DNA of 6,284 bases, from assembly GCA_003141795.1 (NCBI GenBank), contig PLNO01000058.1:19735-26018 (forward strand), in the 5' to 3' direction. How positions within the stretch are numbered: position 1 is the stretch's first letter; every line of letters begins with the position of its first letter. Shown here piece after piece: positions 1 to 6,284 of the stretch. The notes under the pieces were generated by a model. That model had not been told where the DNA came from. It was given only the letters and a program-made list of their open reading frames with translations, and searched no databases. The translations under genes and the position numbers were made by a program. Source of the DNA: Spirochaetaceae bacterium. GTDB lineage: Bacteria > Spirochaetota > Spirochaetia > SZUA-6 > Fen-1364.

Positions 1-926
1 CCCTCGAGGAGACCAGCGCCTCTGTAGAGGAGCTTACCGCATCGGTCGACCAGGTCTCTGGCAATGCGCAGAGCCAGGCGGCGGCGGTCGAGGAAGGCAC
101 CGCCTCCATGTCGCAGGTCCAGAAGTCCATCGACGAGATCTCGAAGAGCCTGACGGAGATCGCGGGCCTCGCGACGCAGTCGGTGGAGAAGTCGGTGGAA
201 GGCGCCCACGCCGTCACACAGGTCGTCGACGGAATCAACCTCATCTCCGAAAGCTCGGAGAAGATAGCGGGCATCGTCAATGTGATCTCCGACATCGCCG
301 ACCAGACCAACCTCCTGGCGTTGAACGCTTCGATCGAGGCGGCGCGGGCAGGGGAGCACGGCCGCGGTTTCGCCGTTGTCGCCGACGAGGTGAGCAAGCT
401 CGCCGACAGGAGCTCCACCTCCACGAAGGAGATCAGCGAGCTCATCAAGGAGAGCGTGAAGAACGTGACCCGGGGCGTCGAAACCGCCAAGGGCTCGCAG
501 GGCGCGATGGAGGAGATCCGCGGGGCCTCCCAGAAGGTGAAGGAGATGATCGTCGGCCTGTCCGATTCCATGGCGCAGCAGGTCGGCGCAATCAAGGAGC
601 TCGCCAAGGCGCTTGAGAACGTCAGCGAGATGAGCCAGAGCATCTCCGCGGCTACCGAGGAGCAGACCTCCAATGCGAAACAGGTGGCCAAGGCGGTGGA
701 GAGCGTCAACGAGCTGACACAGGCCGCCGCTTCCGCAGCGGAAGAGATGTCCTCATCCACCGAGCAGCTCTCCGGCATGGCGCAGGAGCTGCAGAAGATG
801 ACGTCGCAGTTCAAGATCGGCAGCGACAGCGGCACCACCGCGTACACCGCGCACTCCACCCCTGCCGCTCGGGGCGAGGAGAGCGCCTCGGCACCGCTTC
901 CAGAGAAAACGGCCATCACCGCATGA
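1..926 (+). CDS. Methyl-accepting chemotaxis protein, C-terminal signalling domain (5'-partial)
   Basis: The frame is open from base 3 and runs 307 codons to TGA at 924-926; the start and any sensor, membrane or HAMP part lie upstream of the window. The visible protein is a long, Ala/Ser/Glu-rich coiled coil. Its hairpin tip is at visible residues about 100-130 ([19 protein letters not shown], then [11 protein letters not shown]), the hallmark MCP segment that contacts CheA and CheW. The helix after the tip runs to about residue 270, roughly 22 heptads by eye, suggesting a long 40H- or 44H-like class. The coil is followed by a tail of about 35 residues rich in Ser, Thr, Ala and Pro, ending KTAITA. 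There is no NWETF-like pentapeptide for CheR/CheB tethering. In this family, ligand input changes CheA kinase activity, and methylation of Glu/Gln on the coil gives adaptation. The ligand, and whether the protein is membrane-bound, cannot be told from this part. A later internal ATG at 108 is not the true start, because family sequence continues upstream of it. Confidence 0.97.
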   Translation, partial: LEETSASVEELTASVDQVSGNAQSQAAAVEEGTASMSQVQKSIDEISKSLTEIAGLATQSVEKSVEGAHAVTQVVDGINLISESSEKIAGIVNVISDIADQTNLLALNASIEAARAGEHGRGFAVVADEVSKLADRSSTSTKEISELIKESVKNVTRGVETAKGSQGAMEEIRGASQKVKEMIVGLSDSMAQQVGAIKELAKALENVSEMSQSISAATEEQTSNAKQVAKAVESVNELTQAAASAAEEMSSSTEQLSGMAQELQKMTSQFKIGSDSGTTAYTAHSTPAARGEESASAPLPEKTAITA

Positions 927-934
927 GACTCGAG

Positions 935-968
935 GGCGCGGGTGCATCGATACCGATGCACCCGCGCC
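935..968 (+). terminator. Perfect 15-bp hairpin after the MCP gene; possible terminator without a U-tract
   Basis: The left arm 935-949 (GGCGCGGGTGCATCG) is an exact reverse complement of the right arm 954-968, with a four-base loop ATAC at 950-953. It begins 8 bases after the MCP stop and ends 17 bases before the next start codon. The stem is very GC-rich and would be highly stable. It is not followed by a T-run on the + strand (the next bases are GAAAGGCC), nor does the - strand show one, so it is not a canonical intrinsic terminator. It may be a U-less terminator, a 3'-end stabiliser of the MCP message, or a partial attenuator that lowers readthrough into the kinase. The structure is seen directly; the function is inferred. 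Confidence 0.55.
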
Positions 969-985
969 GAAAGGCCTGAAACGAC

Positions 986-3373
986 ATGGTGAAGAGGCGC
1001 AGCCTGTCAGGTATCGTGCTGCTCAGCTCCCTGCTCATCCCGTGTCTGATGGCGTGCATCATCGGAGTCACGGTGCTCGTCCTGGAGCGGGCAGAGTTCC
1101 GCCAGCAGCAGGCACGCTACAGGGAGCAGTACGACCTGATCAGCCGCGATACCCTGCGGATCGTCGTGGAGGGCATCGCGGGGCTTGTGAGCACGCGCGC
1201 CGAGAAGGCCGACGAGGAGATGCGTTCCCGCCTGCACGGGCTGGCTGAGAGCATCACCGCCGTGGCCCGCTCGGAGTACGAAAGCATGAGCGGGCGGATG
1301 ACGTCCGCGGAGACCCGGCGATCGCTCCTCGCGATGATCGGTGCCGTGCGCCAGGCGGAGGATGCACCCGCCCTGCTTGTCCTGGACGGATCCGGGGCGG
1401 AGGTCCTCTCAACACCACCCGGTGCCGCGTCTCCGCGGACCGAGGCGGAGATGAGCGAGGCCGTTCACGCCGGGACGTGGCGCGGGGAGGGCTTCGTCCC
1501 GGCCCCGGTCTCGGGATCGCCCGGGCTCTGGTACGTAAAAGGCTCAAACCCTTTTGGCTGGATCATCGCCACTGGTGAGAGGCCCGATCGATTCACGCGC
1601 TCCCTCCAGGACCAGACGATCCGCACGATCGATCAGCTCCGATTCTCCCCCCACGGGTACGCGTGGATCATGCGCACGGACGGCACCCTCGTCGACGATC
1701 CGTACATGTCGCACAAACCCTCGGCCGCATGGCATGCCGTCGACGAGCTGTCGGGGCTCCAGGACCCGATGGGGAGCTTCGTCATTACCTCAATGATCGA
1801 CCTATGCCGCAGGGGCGGCGCGGGATACGTGGAGTACCTCTGGCATCTTCCCGGCGAAAAAGGGTCCGTGAACAAGCTCGCCTACGTTAAGCTCATCCCC
1901 CAGTGGAACTGGATCGTTTCCGCGGGGGCGTATTCCGACGACGTTGAGGCGATGGTCCGCGTGAATCAGGCCTCCCTGAAAAGACAGATGACGAAGCAGT
2001 TCGCGGCGACGGGGACGGCGTTGCTCCTGCTCCTCGCGGCGAGCGCCCTCGTCGTCACTCGCGTATTCCGCCGGTTCACGATCGAGCTCAATGGTTTTCG
2101 GGACTTCTTCCGCAGCGCAGCGAGGGACAGGCAGCCCATCGAGGTCGACGCCCTGGCCTATGCCGAGCTCAGAGAGCTCGCCCTGGTCGCCAACGGCATG
2201 GTGAGCGCTCAGGACGCCGCGGACGCGCGCTGGAAGAGCAGCGAGGAGAAGCTCCGCCACTCCCAGAAGATGGAAACCGTCGGCCGGCTGGTGAGCGGCA
2301 TCGCGCACGATTTCAACAACCTTCTCACTGCCATCCTCGGCTACTCGGATCTGGTGGTCATGGGGGGGAAGCTCGATCGCGAAGGGGGAGAGTGCATAGC
2401 GGAGATCCAGAACGCCGGATATCGAGCCGCGTCGCTGACGCGCCAGCTCCTCGCGTTCAGCCGGAAGCAGCCCCCTCTGAAGGTTGTCATCAACCTCAAC
2501 GACACAATCCGCGTCATGGAGCGGATGCTCGCACGGATCATCGGGGAAACGGTCGTGCTCACGACGCGCCTGGACGGAGCACTCTGTCCGGTGCTGGCCG
2601 ATCCGAGCCAGATCGAGCAGGTGCTCATCAATCTCGTGGTGAACGCACGAGACGCGATGGCCGGTTCGGGCCACATCGAGATCGAGACCCACGTCGCCGT
2701 GTTCGTCGAACCGGCAACGGGGACCTACGCCGCCATCACGATCACCGACACGGGCTGTGGGATGAGCGACGAGGTCAAACGGCATTTGTTCGAGCCCTAT
2801 TTCACGACGAAGGCGACCGGCAAGGGCACGGGCCTTGGACTCTCCATCGTGTCCGGCATCGTGGCACAGAGCGAGGGGTTCATCGCCGTTCAAAGCGCAC
2901 CCGGAAGCGGCACGACGTTCCACCTCTACTTCCCCTGCTTCACGGGGGGGAAGAGCGTGGGAACGAGCGCCGAGGAAGGCCGTCCCACGGCAGGCAAGGG
3001 AGAGACGGTCCTGGTCGTGGAGGACGACGCCGGAGTGCGGTCCCTTGCCGCCATGGTGCTCTCCTCCTCGGGATACTCGGTCCTGACAGCCGCGAGCGGG
3101 CGCGAAGCCCTCGAGCTCCTCCGCCGCGACGTGCGGGTCCGGCTCCTCGTGGCGGACATGATCCTGCCCGACATGACGGGAGACGCCGTGTACGCGAAGA
3201 TCCGGGGGGACGGTCTGGAGGTCGCGGTGCTCTACATCTCGGGGTATCCGGGGACTGACGCCGTCACGCCGCGTCTTATCGCACCGGGCTGCGATTTCCT
3301 GGCAAAGCCCTTCTCGGCGAGCGCGCTCCTTTCAAAGGTCCGCTCCACCATCGACGGAGGCGCACCGGGGTAG
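986..3373 (+). CDS. Membrane hybrid sensor histidine kinase: Cache sensor, HisKA, HATPase, receiver
   Basis: Complete protein of 795 residues. A basic start (MVKRRS) leads into membrane segment 1 (about 9-33); a second lies at about 339-358, so residues 34-338 should be extracytoplasmic. That part looks like a tandem Cache sensor. A first unit ends near 182-197 (WYVK, then PFGWIIATG), and a second starts at [11 protein letters not shown] (224-234), continues through GYVEYLW (280-286) and ends QWNWIVSAG. The cytoplasmic side has a short linker and HisKA with phospho-acceptor His441 in [10 protein letters not shown]. HATPase_c follows, with N-box Asn553, DTGCGM at 588-593, FEPYFTTK at 602-609 and GKGTGLGL at about 612-619. 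The receiver domain (about 675-790) has acidic residues Glu679/Asp680/Asp681, phospho-acceptor Asp724, Ser752 and Lys774, so both kinase and receiver look competent. There is no output domain. ATG 986 is the first possible start, since an in-frame TGA lies at 977-979; the nearest ribosome-site match is a modest GAAAGG at 969-974. The ligand is unknown; Cache domains of this kind usually bind small organic molecules. Confidence 0.97.
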   Translation: MVKRRSLSGIVLLSSLLIPCLMACIIGVTVLVLERAEFRQQQARYREQYDLISRDTLRIVVEGIAGLVSTRAEKADEEMRSRLHGLAESITAVARSEYESMSGRMTSAETRRSLLAMIGAVRQAEDAPALLVLDGSGAEVLSTPPGAASPRTEAEMSEAVHAGTWRGEGFVPAPVSGSPGLWYVKGSNPFGWIIATGERPDRFTRSLQDQTIRTIDQLRFSPHGYAWIMRTDGTLVDDPYMSHKPSAAWHAVDELSGLQDPMGSFVITSMIDLCRRGGAGYVEYLWHLPGEKGSVNKLAYVKLIPQWNWIVSAGAYSDDVEAMVRVNQASLKRQMTKQFAATGTALLLLLAASALVVTRVFRRFTIELNGFRDFFRSAARDRQPIEVDALAYAELRELALVANGMVSAQDAADARWKSSEEKLRHSQKMETVGRLVSGIAHDFNNLLTAILGYSDLVVMGGKLDREGGECIAEIQNAGYRAASLTRQLLAFSRKQPPLKVVINLNDTIRVMERMLARIIGETVVLTTRLDGALCPVLADPSQIEQVLINLVVNARDAMAGSGHIEIETHVAVFVEPATGTYAAITITDTGCGMSDEVKRHLFEPYFTTKATGKGTGLGLSIVSGIVAQSEGFIAVQSAPGSGTTFHLYFPCFTGGKSVGTSAEEGRPTAGKGETVLVVEDDAGVRSLAAMVLSSSGYSVLTAASGREALELLRRDVRVRLLVADMILPDMTGDAVYAKIRGDGLEVAVLYISGYPGTDAVTPRLIAPGCDFLAKPFSASALLSKVRSTIDGGAPG

Positions 3374-3389
3374 GGACGGGGCCCCGTTC
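3374..3389. repeat. GC palindrome directly after the Cache kinase stop codon
   Basis: Bases 3376-3387 (ACGGGGCCCCGT) form a perfect 12-bp palindrome. In RNA it could extend by a G-U and a G-C pair to 3374-3389. It begins one base after the TAG of the upstream kinase gene. A small hairpin is possible, but the only T-run nearby (3399-3402) is 12 bases past the palindrome, so it is a weak terminator candidate. It also lies where a -35 region would be expected for the promoter-like element at 3391-3399, so a protein-binding site is an alternative reading. Confidence 0.4.
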
Positions 3390-3425
3390 GTGCTATACTT
3401 TTCAGCATACCCGTCCATGCACGAA
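3387..3425. promoter_or_regulatory. Inverted repeat TTCGTGC/GCACGAA flanking the putative transcription start
   Basis: TTCGTGC at 3387-3393 is exactly mirrored by GCACGAA at 3419-3425, separated by 25 bases. The left arm covers the TGC of the extended -10 element, and the right arm falls about 13 bases past the predicted transcription start. The 32-base centre-to-centre distance is close to three helical turns, as expected for a protein binding two half-sites on one DNA face. It could be an operator, but a 7-bp repeat at this spacing may also occur by chance. Confidence 0.25.
3391..3399 (+). promoter_or_regulatory. Extended -10 promoter-like element (TGCTATACT)
   Basis: TG, one base, then TATACT matches the extended -10 form of the sigma-70 consensus (TGnTATAAT) at all positions but one. 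No convincing -35 hexamer is present at the expected 16-18 base spacing, where the sequence is GC-rich; extended -10 promoters can do without one. It lies about 70 bases upstream of the PAS kinase start, in one of the few AT-rich stretches of the window. It would give this kinase its own transcript, starting near base 3406. This is a sequence match only. Confidence 0.45.
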
Positions 3426-3445
3426 TGTACCGGGATTTTGCATTG

Positions 3446-3453
3446 AGGAGGAG
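3446..3453 (+). promoter_or_regulatory. Strong Shine-Dalgarno stretch (AGGAGGAG) upstream of the PAS kinase
   Basis: AGGAGGAG is the best ribosome-site match near the third gene. Its last base is 14 bases before ATG 3468, and 29 bases before the alternative ATG 3483. The spacing is long for either but clearly better for 3468. An in-frame CTG at 3459 would have near-ideal spacing but is a rare start codon. An in-frame TGA at 3444-3446 overlaps the motif and sets the upstream limit for the start. Confidence 0.6.
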
Positions 3454-3467
3454 CCGGCCTGTCCACG

Positions 3468-6284
3468 ATGGGCCGCGCATGTATGGAGAGGACTGAGCAC
3501 AACGAGGCACTTTTCAACGGCATTCTCGAAAGCTCCCAGGACGGCATCGTCGTGGTCGATGAGGCGGGAAAGCTGGTTGTATGGAGCAAGGCAATGGAGC
3601 GCATCTGCGGCGCCTCGGCGCGGGAGGCGATCGGCGGGGAGCTCGTCGACGTGCTCTGGCAGCTGACTCCCGTCGAGCAGAAATCCCCCGCGCTGTACGA
3701 CGGTCTGCGGTCGAACATGGCGAAGCTCAAGCACTTCGGTCCGAGCTCACCCGGGAACAGGCTGGATGCCAGGGACATCGTCGCCTTCGACGGTAGGCGC
3801 CGCTCCGTGGAGACGAGGTTCTCCGCCGTGGCGACCCCCGGGGGCTTCAGGGTCGTGGCCTTCGTCAAGGATGTGACCGAGCGGGAGAACGCGCTGCAAC
3901 AGGCACGCGACTCGGTGGAGGGCAACGAGGCGCGCATGAGCGCCCTCCTCAAGGGCTTGAGTGACGTCGTCTGCGTGTTCGGCCGTCACGGGGAGATCAG
4001 CTACGTCTCCCCGTCCGTCGAGCACGTCCTGGGCTACGTCCCGTCGTCCCTTCTCGGCCTGCGCGTCCTGGATTTCATCCATCCCGAAGAGGCGGTTTCC
4101 ACCCGCCGCACGATACAAGAGCTCATCCAGAATCCGCGCGGCAGCGCGACGCATTCGATCCGCCTCCGTCACGCGGACGGTCACTGGGTGAACGTGGAAG
4201 CGGCCAGCCGGAGCCTTCTCGATCACCCCTACATCAGGGGCGTTGTCGTCACGCTGCGCGACATCACGGAGCGCACGCGGACGCAGGGAGCCCTGGCGGA
4301 GAGCGAACGCCGCTACCGCGCCCTGTTCGAGACGTCGGCGATCTCCCTCTGGGAATGCGATCTTTCGGAAGTGCGGGCCGCCCTCGCCCTGCTGCCGTCG
4401 GACAGCCCGGCGGCGCCTCATCGGTACATCGACGGCAACCCGGATTTCGTCGAGCGCGCAACCGGACTCATCAAGATCGTCGCCGTGAACGAGGCCTCAC
4501 GCGAGCTTTTCGAGGGCGACAGCGCCGGGCAGATCCGGGAAAGCGCGGGCAGCATCATCGTATCCCACGGGTTCGATCCGATGAGGTCGTTGCTGCACGG
4601 TCTGGTGGACGGCCACGGTCAGATCGAGCTCGAGATCGCTGTGGATACCCTGAAGGGCAACCGGCGCGACGTTTTCGTCCGCGCCGCCGTCCCCGAGACG
4701 GGGAGCCGGTTCGAGCACATGCTTCTGAATATCGTCGACCTCACGGGGAGGAAGGCGGCCGAGGAGGCGCTGGGGAACTTCATCGCCCAGTCCCCCGAGA
4801 TGATCATGCTCATGGACGAGGAGGGGAAGATCATCGAGTTCAATGCCGGGGCCGAGGAGCTGACGTGCATCCGCCGCGAGCTCGCCATCGGCATGGAGCT
4901 CTGGCAATTGCGCGCCCTTCTCACGCCGGATGCCGACCGGGCCCCGGGATATGACACGCGCCTGGCGGAGAGCTACCGAGAGGCCTTCCGGCAAGGCAAC
5001 GTTGACATCATCGGCCGTCATGCGCGCAGGTGCGTGCAGAGGCCCGACGGGTCCCTGCGGCAGGTGGAGCAGTTCAACTTCGGCATCCGCACGAGCAGGG
5101 GCATGCAGATCGGGAGCATTACGCACGACGTGACCGACCGGGCTGCCGCCGAGCAGGAGATCGCGAGCCTCCAGGAGCAGGTGCATCAGGCCCGCAAGAT
5201 GGAGGCGCTCGGCAGGCTGGCGGGGGGAGTCGCTCATGATTTCAACAACCTTCTCACCTCGATCATCGCGAACGCCGATCTCGTGCTGCTCCGCGAGGAA
5301 ACCGAGGGGGAGGTCCGCGAGACGCTCGAGGAGATCGAGAGCGCGGCCTACAGGGCCGCGGATCTGACGCAGCACCTGCTCGCCTTCAGCCGCAAACAGG
5401 TCTATGAGACGGAAACGATCGATCTCAACCGGGTCGTCGCGGACATGGAGAGGATGCTGAAGAGGATCATCGGCGAGGACGTCAGGCTCGAGGTCCGTCT
5501 GGAGGCCACTGCGTCGCTCGTGGAGGCGGCTCGGATGAACATCGAGCAGATCGTGCTCAACCTTGCGGTGAACGCGCGCGATGCGATGCTGCGGGGGGGA
5601 GGCCTCACCATCGTCACCTCGAACGGGCACGACGAGCCCACGGGCAACGGCGTCGTCCAGCTCTCCATCACCGACACCGGCTGCGGAATGCCCGACGAGG
5701 TGAAATCCCATCTCTTCGAGCCGTTCTTCACGACCAAGGAACCAGGCCGGGGGACCGGGCTCGGGCTGGCGACGGTCTACGGCATCGTCCAACAACTCAA
5801 GGGAGAGATCGTCGTCGACTCCGCGCCGGGCTCCGGCACCTCGGTCAGGGTACAACTCCCCCTTGCCAGCGCCGATGCGCCCGGGATCGATCGCCCGGAT
5901 ATTCCCGAGCCCGACGTATCGGGAAAGGAGACCGTGCTCGTGGCGGAGGACGATGACACGCTCCTGAAGGTGGTAGTGAAAACGCTGCAGGCCGGGGGCT
6001 ATTCGGTGGTAGGGTTCTCCGACCCCCTGGAGGCGCTGCGCTGCACGACCGCCGGAGGCGTTCGCATAGATCTCCTGATCGCCGACATGGTGATGCCGGA
6101 AATGAGCGGCACGCAGCTTGCCGCAGCGGTGCTGGAACGGCTGCCGTCCACGAAGGTGCTCTTCATCTCGGGCTATGCGGCGCAGGCCCAGGGGGAGATC
6201 GGCATCTCCGTCGAGGGCGACGGCTTCCTTGCCAAGCCCTTCTCCCTGAAGGAGCTCAACCGCACGGTGCGCAAGATCCTGGAC
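3468..6284 (+). CDS. Multi-PAS hybrid sensor histidine kinase with C-terminal receiver (3'-partial)
   Basis: The frame is open from ATG 3468 to the window edge: 939 codons with no stop. No membrane segment or signal peptide is visible, so the protein should be cytoplasmic. Four PAS-type modules come first: PAS1 (about 13-140, ending KDVTER), PAS2 (about 157-270, ending RDITER), a PAS-like unit with a SLWE motif at 293-296 (about 283-428), and PAS4 (about 438-558, ending HDVTDR). HisKA follows with phospho-acceptor His590 in [10 protein letters not shown]. HATPase_c has N-box Asn702, DTGCG at 736-740, FEPFFTTK at 750-757 and GTGLGL at 762-767. The receiver (about 822-937) has Glu827/Asp828/Asp829, phospho-acceptor Asp873, Ser901 and Lys923. 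The receiver looks nearly complete at the window edge, so either a stop or a further domain follows soon. The cue is unknown; PAS domains may bind haem, flavin or small molecules, and I see no diagnostic cofactor residue. ATG 3483 is an alternative start. Confidence 0.96.
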   Translation, partial: MGRACMERTEHNEALFNGILESSQDGIVVVDEAGKLVVWSKAMERICGASAREAIGGELVDVLWQLTPVEQKSPALYDGLRSNMAKLKHFGPSSPGNRLDARDIVAFDGRRRSVETRFSAVATPGGFRVVAFVKDVTERENALQQARDSVEGNEARMSALLKGLSDVVCVFGRHGEISYVSPSVEHVLGYVPSSLLGLRVLDFIHPEEAVSTRRTIQELIQNPRGSATHSIRLRHADGHWVNVEAASRSLLDHPYIRGVVVTLRDITERTRTQGALAESERRYRALFETSAISLWECDLSEVRAALALLPSDSPAAPHRYIDGNPDFVERATGLIKIVAVNEASRELFEGDSAGQIRESAGSIIVSHGFDPMRSLLHGLVDGHGQIELEIAVDTLKGNRRDVFVRAAVPETGSRFEHMLLNIVDLTGRKAAEEALGNFIAQSPEMIMLMDEEGKIIEFNAGAEELTCIRRELAIGMELWQLRALLTPDADRAPGYDTRLAESYREAFRQGNVDIIGRHARRCVQRPDGSLRQVEQFNFGIRTSRGMQIGSITHDVTDRAAAEQEIASLQEQVHQARKMEALGRLAGGVAHDFNNLLTSIIANADLVLLREETEGEVRETLEEIESAAYRAADLTQHLLAFSRKQVYETETIDLNRVVADMERMLKRIIGEDVRLEVRLEATASLVEAARMNIEQIVLNLAVNARDAMLRGGGLTIVTSNGHDEPTGNGVVQLSITDTGCGMPDEVKSHLFEPFFTTKEPGRGTGLGLATVYGIVQQLKGEIVVDSAPGSGTSVRVQLPLASADAPGIDRPDIPEPDVSGKETVLVAEDDDTLLKVVVKTLQAGGYSVVGFSDPLEALRCTTAGGVRIDLLIADMVMPEMSGTQLAAAVLERLPSTKVLFISGYAAQAQGEIGISVEGDGFLAKPFSLKELNRTVRKILD

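Noticed and set aside
1802..2923. 373-codon open frame on the - strand opposite the Cache kinase
   Set aside because: Same reasoning: an antisense shadow of the kinase core with arginine- and histidine-rich sequence and no family resemblance.
2392..3258. 288-codon open frame on the + strand in another frame of the Cache kinase
   Set aside because: It overlaps the HisKA, HATPase and REC coding in the kinase frame; its product is Arg/Gly/His-rich shadow sequence.
3371..3376. -35 box for the promoter-like element at 3391-3399
   Set aside because: The bases TAGGGA at the right spacing do not resemble TTGACA; only the extended -10 can be supported.
3444..3446. In-frame TGA upstream of the PAS kinase as a selenocysteine codon or a broken N-terminus
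   Set aside because: No family sequence is visible upstream of it, a strong ribosome site overlaps it, and a good ATG follows at 3468, so it is simply the upstream limit of the gene.
4497..5855. 452-codon open frame on the - strand opposite the PAS kinase
   Set aside because: It lies wholly inside a clear kinase gene, its translation is Arg/Leu/Asp/His-rich low-complexity sequence with no recognisable domain, and long antisense frames are expected where third positions are strongly G/C.
6231..6284. End of the PAS kinase at the window edge
   Set aside because: The receiver domain looks nearly finished and the window ends on a codon boundary, but no stop codon is present, so the gene cannot be called complete.

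Overview
This GC-rich window (about two thirds G+C by eye) carries three genes, all on the + strand and all for bacterial signal transduction. In order they are the C-terminal part of a methyl-accepting chemotaxis protein (MCP), a complete membrane-bound Cache-sensor hybrid histidine kinase, and a soluble multi-PAS hybrid histidine kinase whose 3' end lies beyond the window. There are no RNA genes, mobile elements, CRISPR arrays or phage genes that I can support.

The organism is a bacterium. Strong G/C bias at third codon positions and kinases of the HDFNN type with a C-terminal receiver domain suggest a Gram-negative with many signalling genes, such as a member of the former Deltaproteobacteria (Desulfobacterota). 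This is a guess from style; no marker gene is present to fix the lineage.

Layout: 1-926 is the MCP signalling domain. 927-985 is a short gap dominated by a perfect 15-bp hairpin (935-968). 986-3373 is the Cache-HisKA-HATPase-REC kinase. 3374-3467 is a gap with a 12-bp palindrome, an extended -10-like promoter element, a 7-bp inverted repeat and a strong Shine-Dalgarno stretch. 3468-6284 is the PAS x4-HisKA-HATPase-REC kinase, open to the window edge.

Working together: the first kinase probably senses a small extracytoplasmic ligand through its Cache region, and the second probably senses a cytoplasmic cue through its PAS domains. Both catalytic cores and both receiver domains keep their key residues, and neither protein has a DNA-binding or enzymatic output domain within the window. 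Phosphate would therefore have to pass to a partner encoded elsewhere, or the receiver may act as a phosphate sink or feedback element. The MCP may belong to a separate chemosensory pathway, since no che gene is visible here. I see no evidence of a previously undescribed system; the interest lies mainly in the intergenic structures and in the paired kinase architecture.
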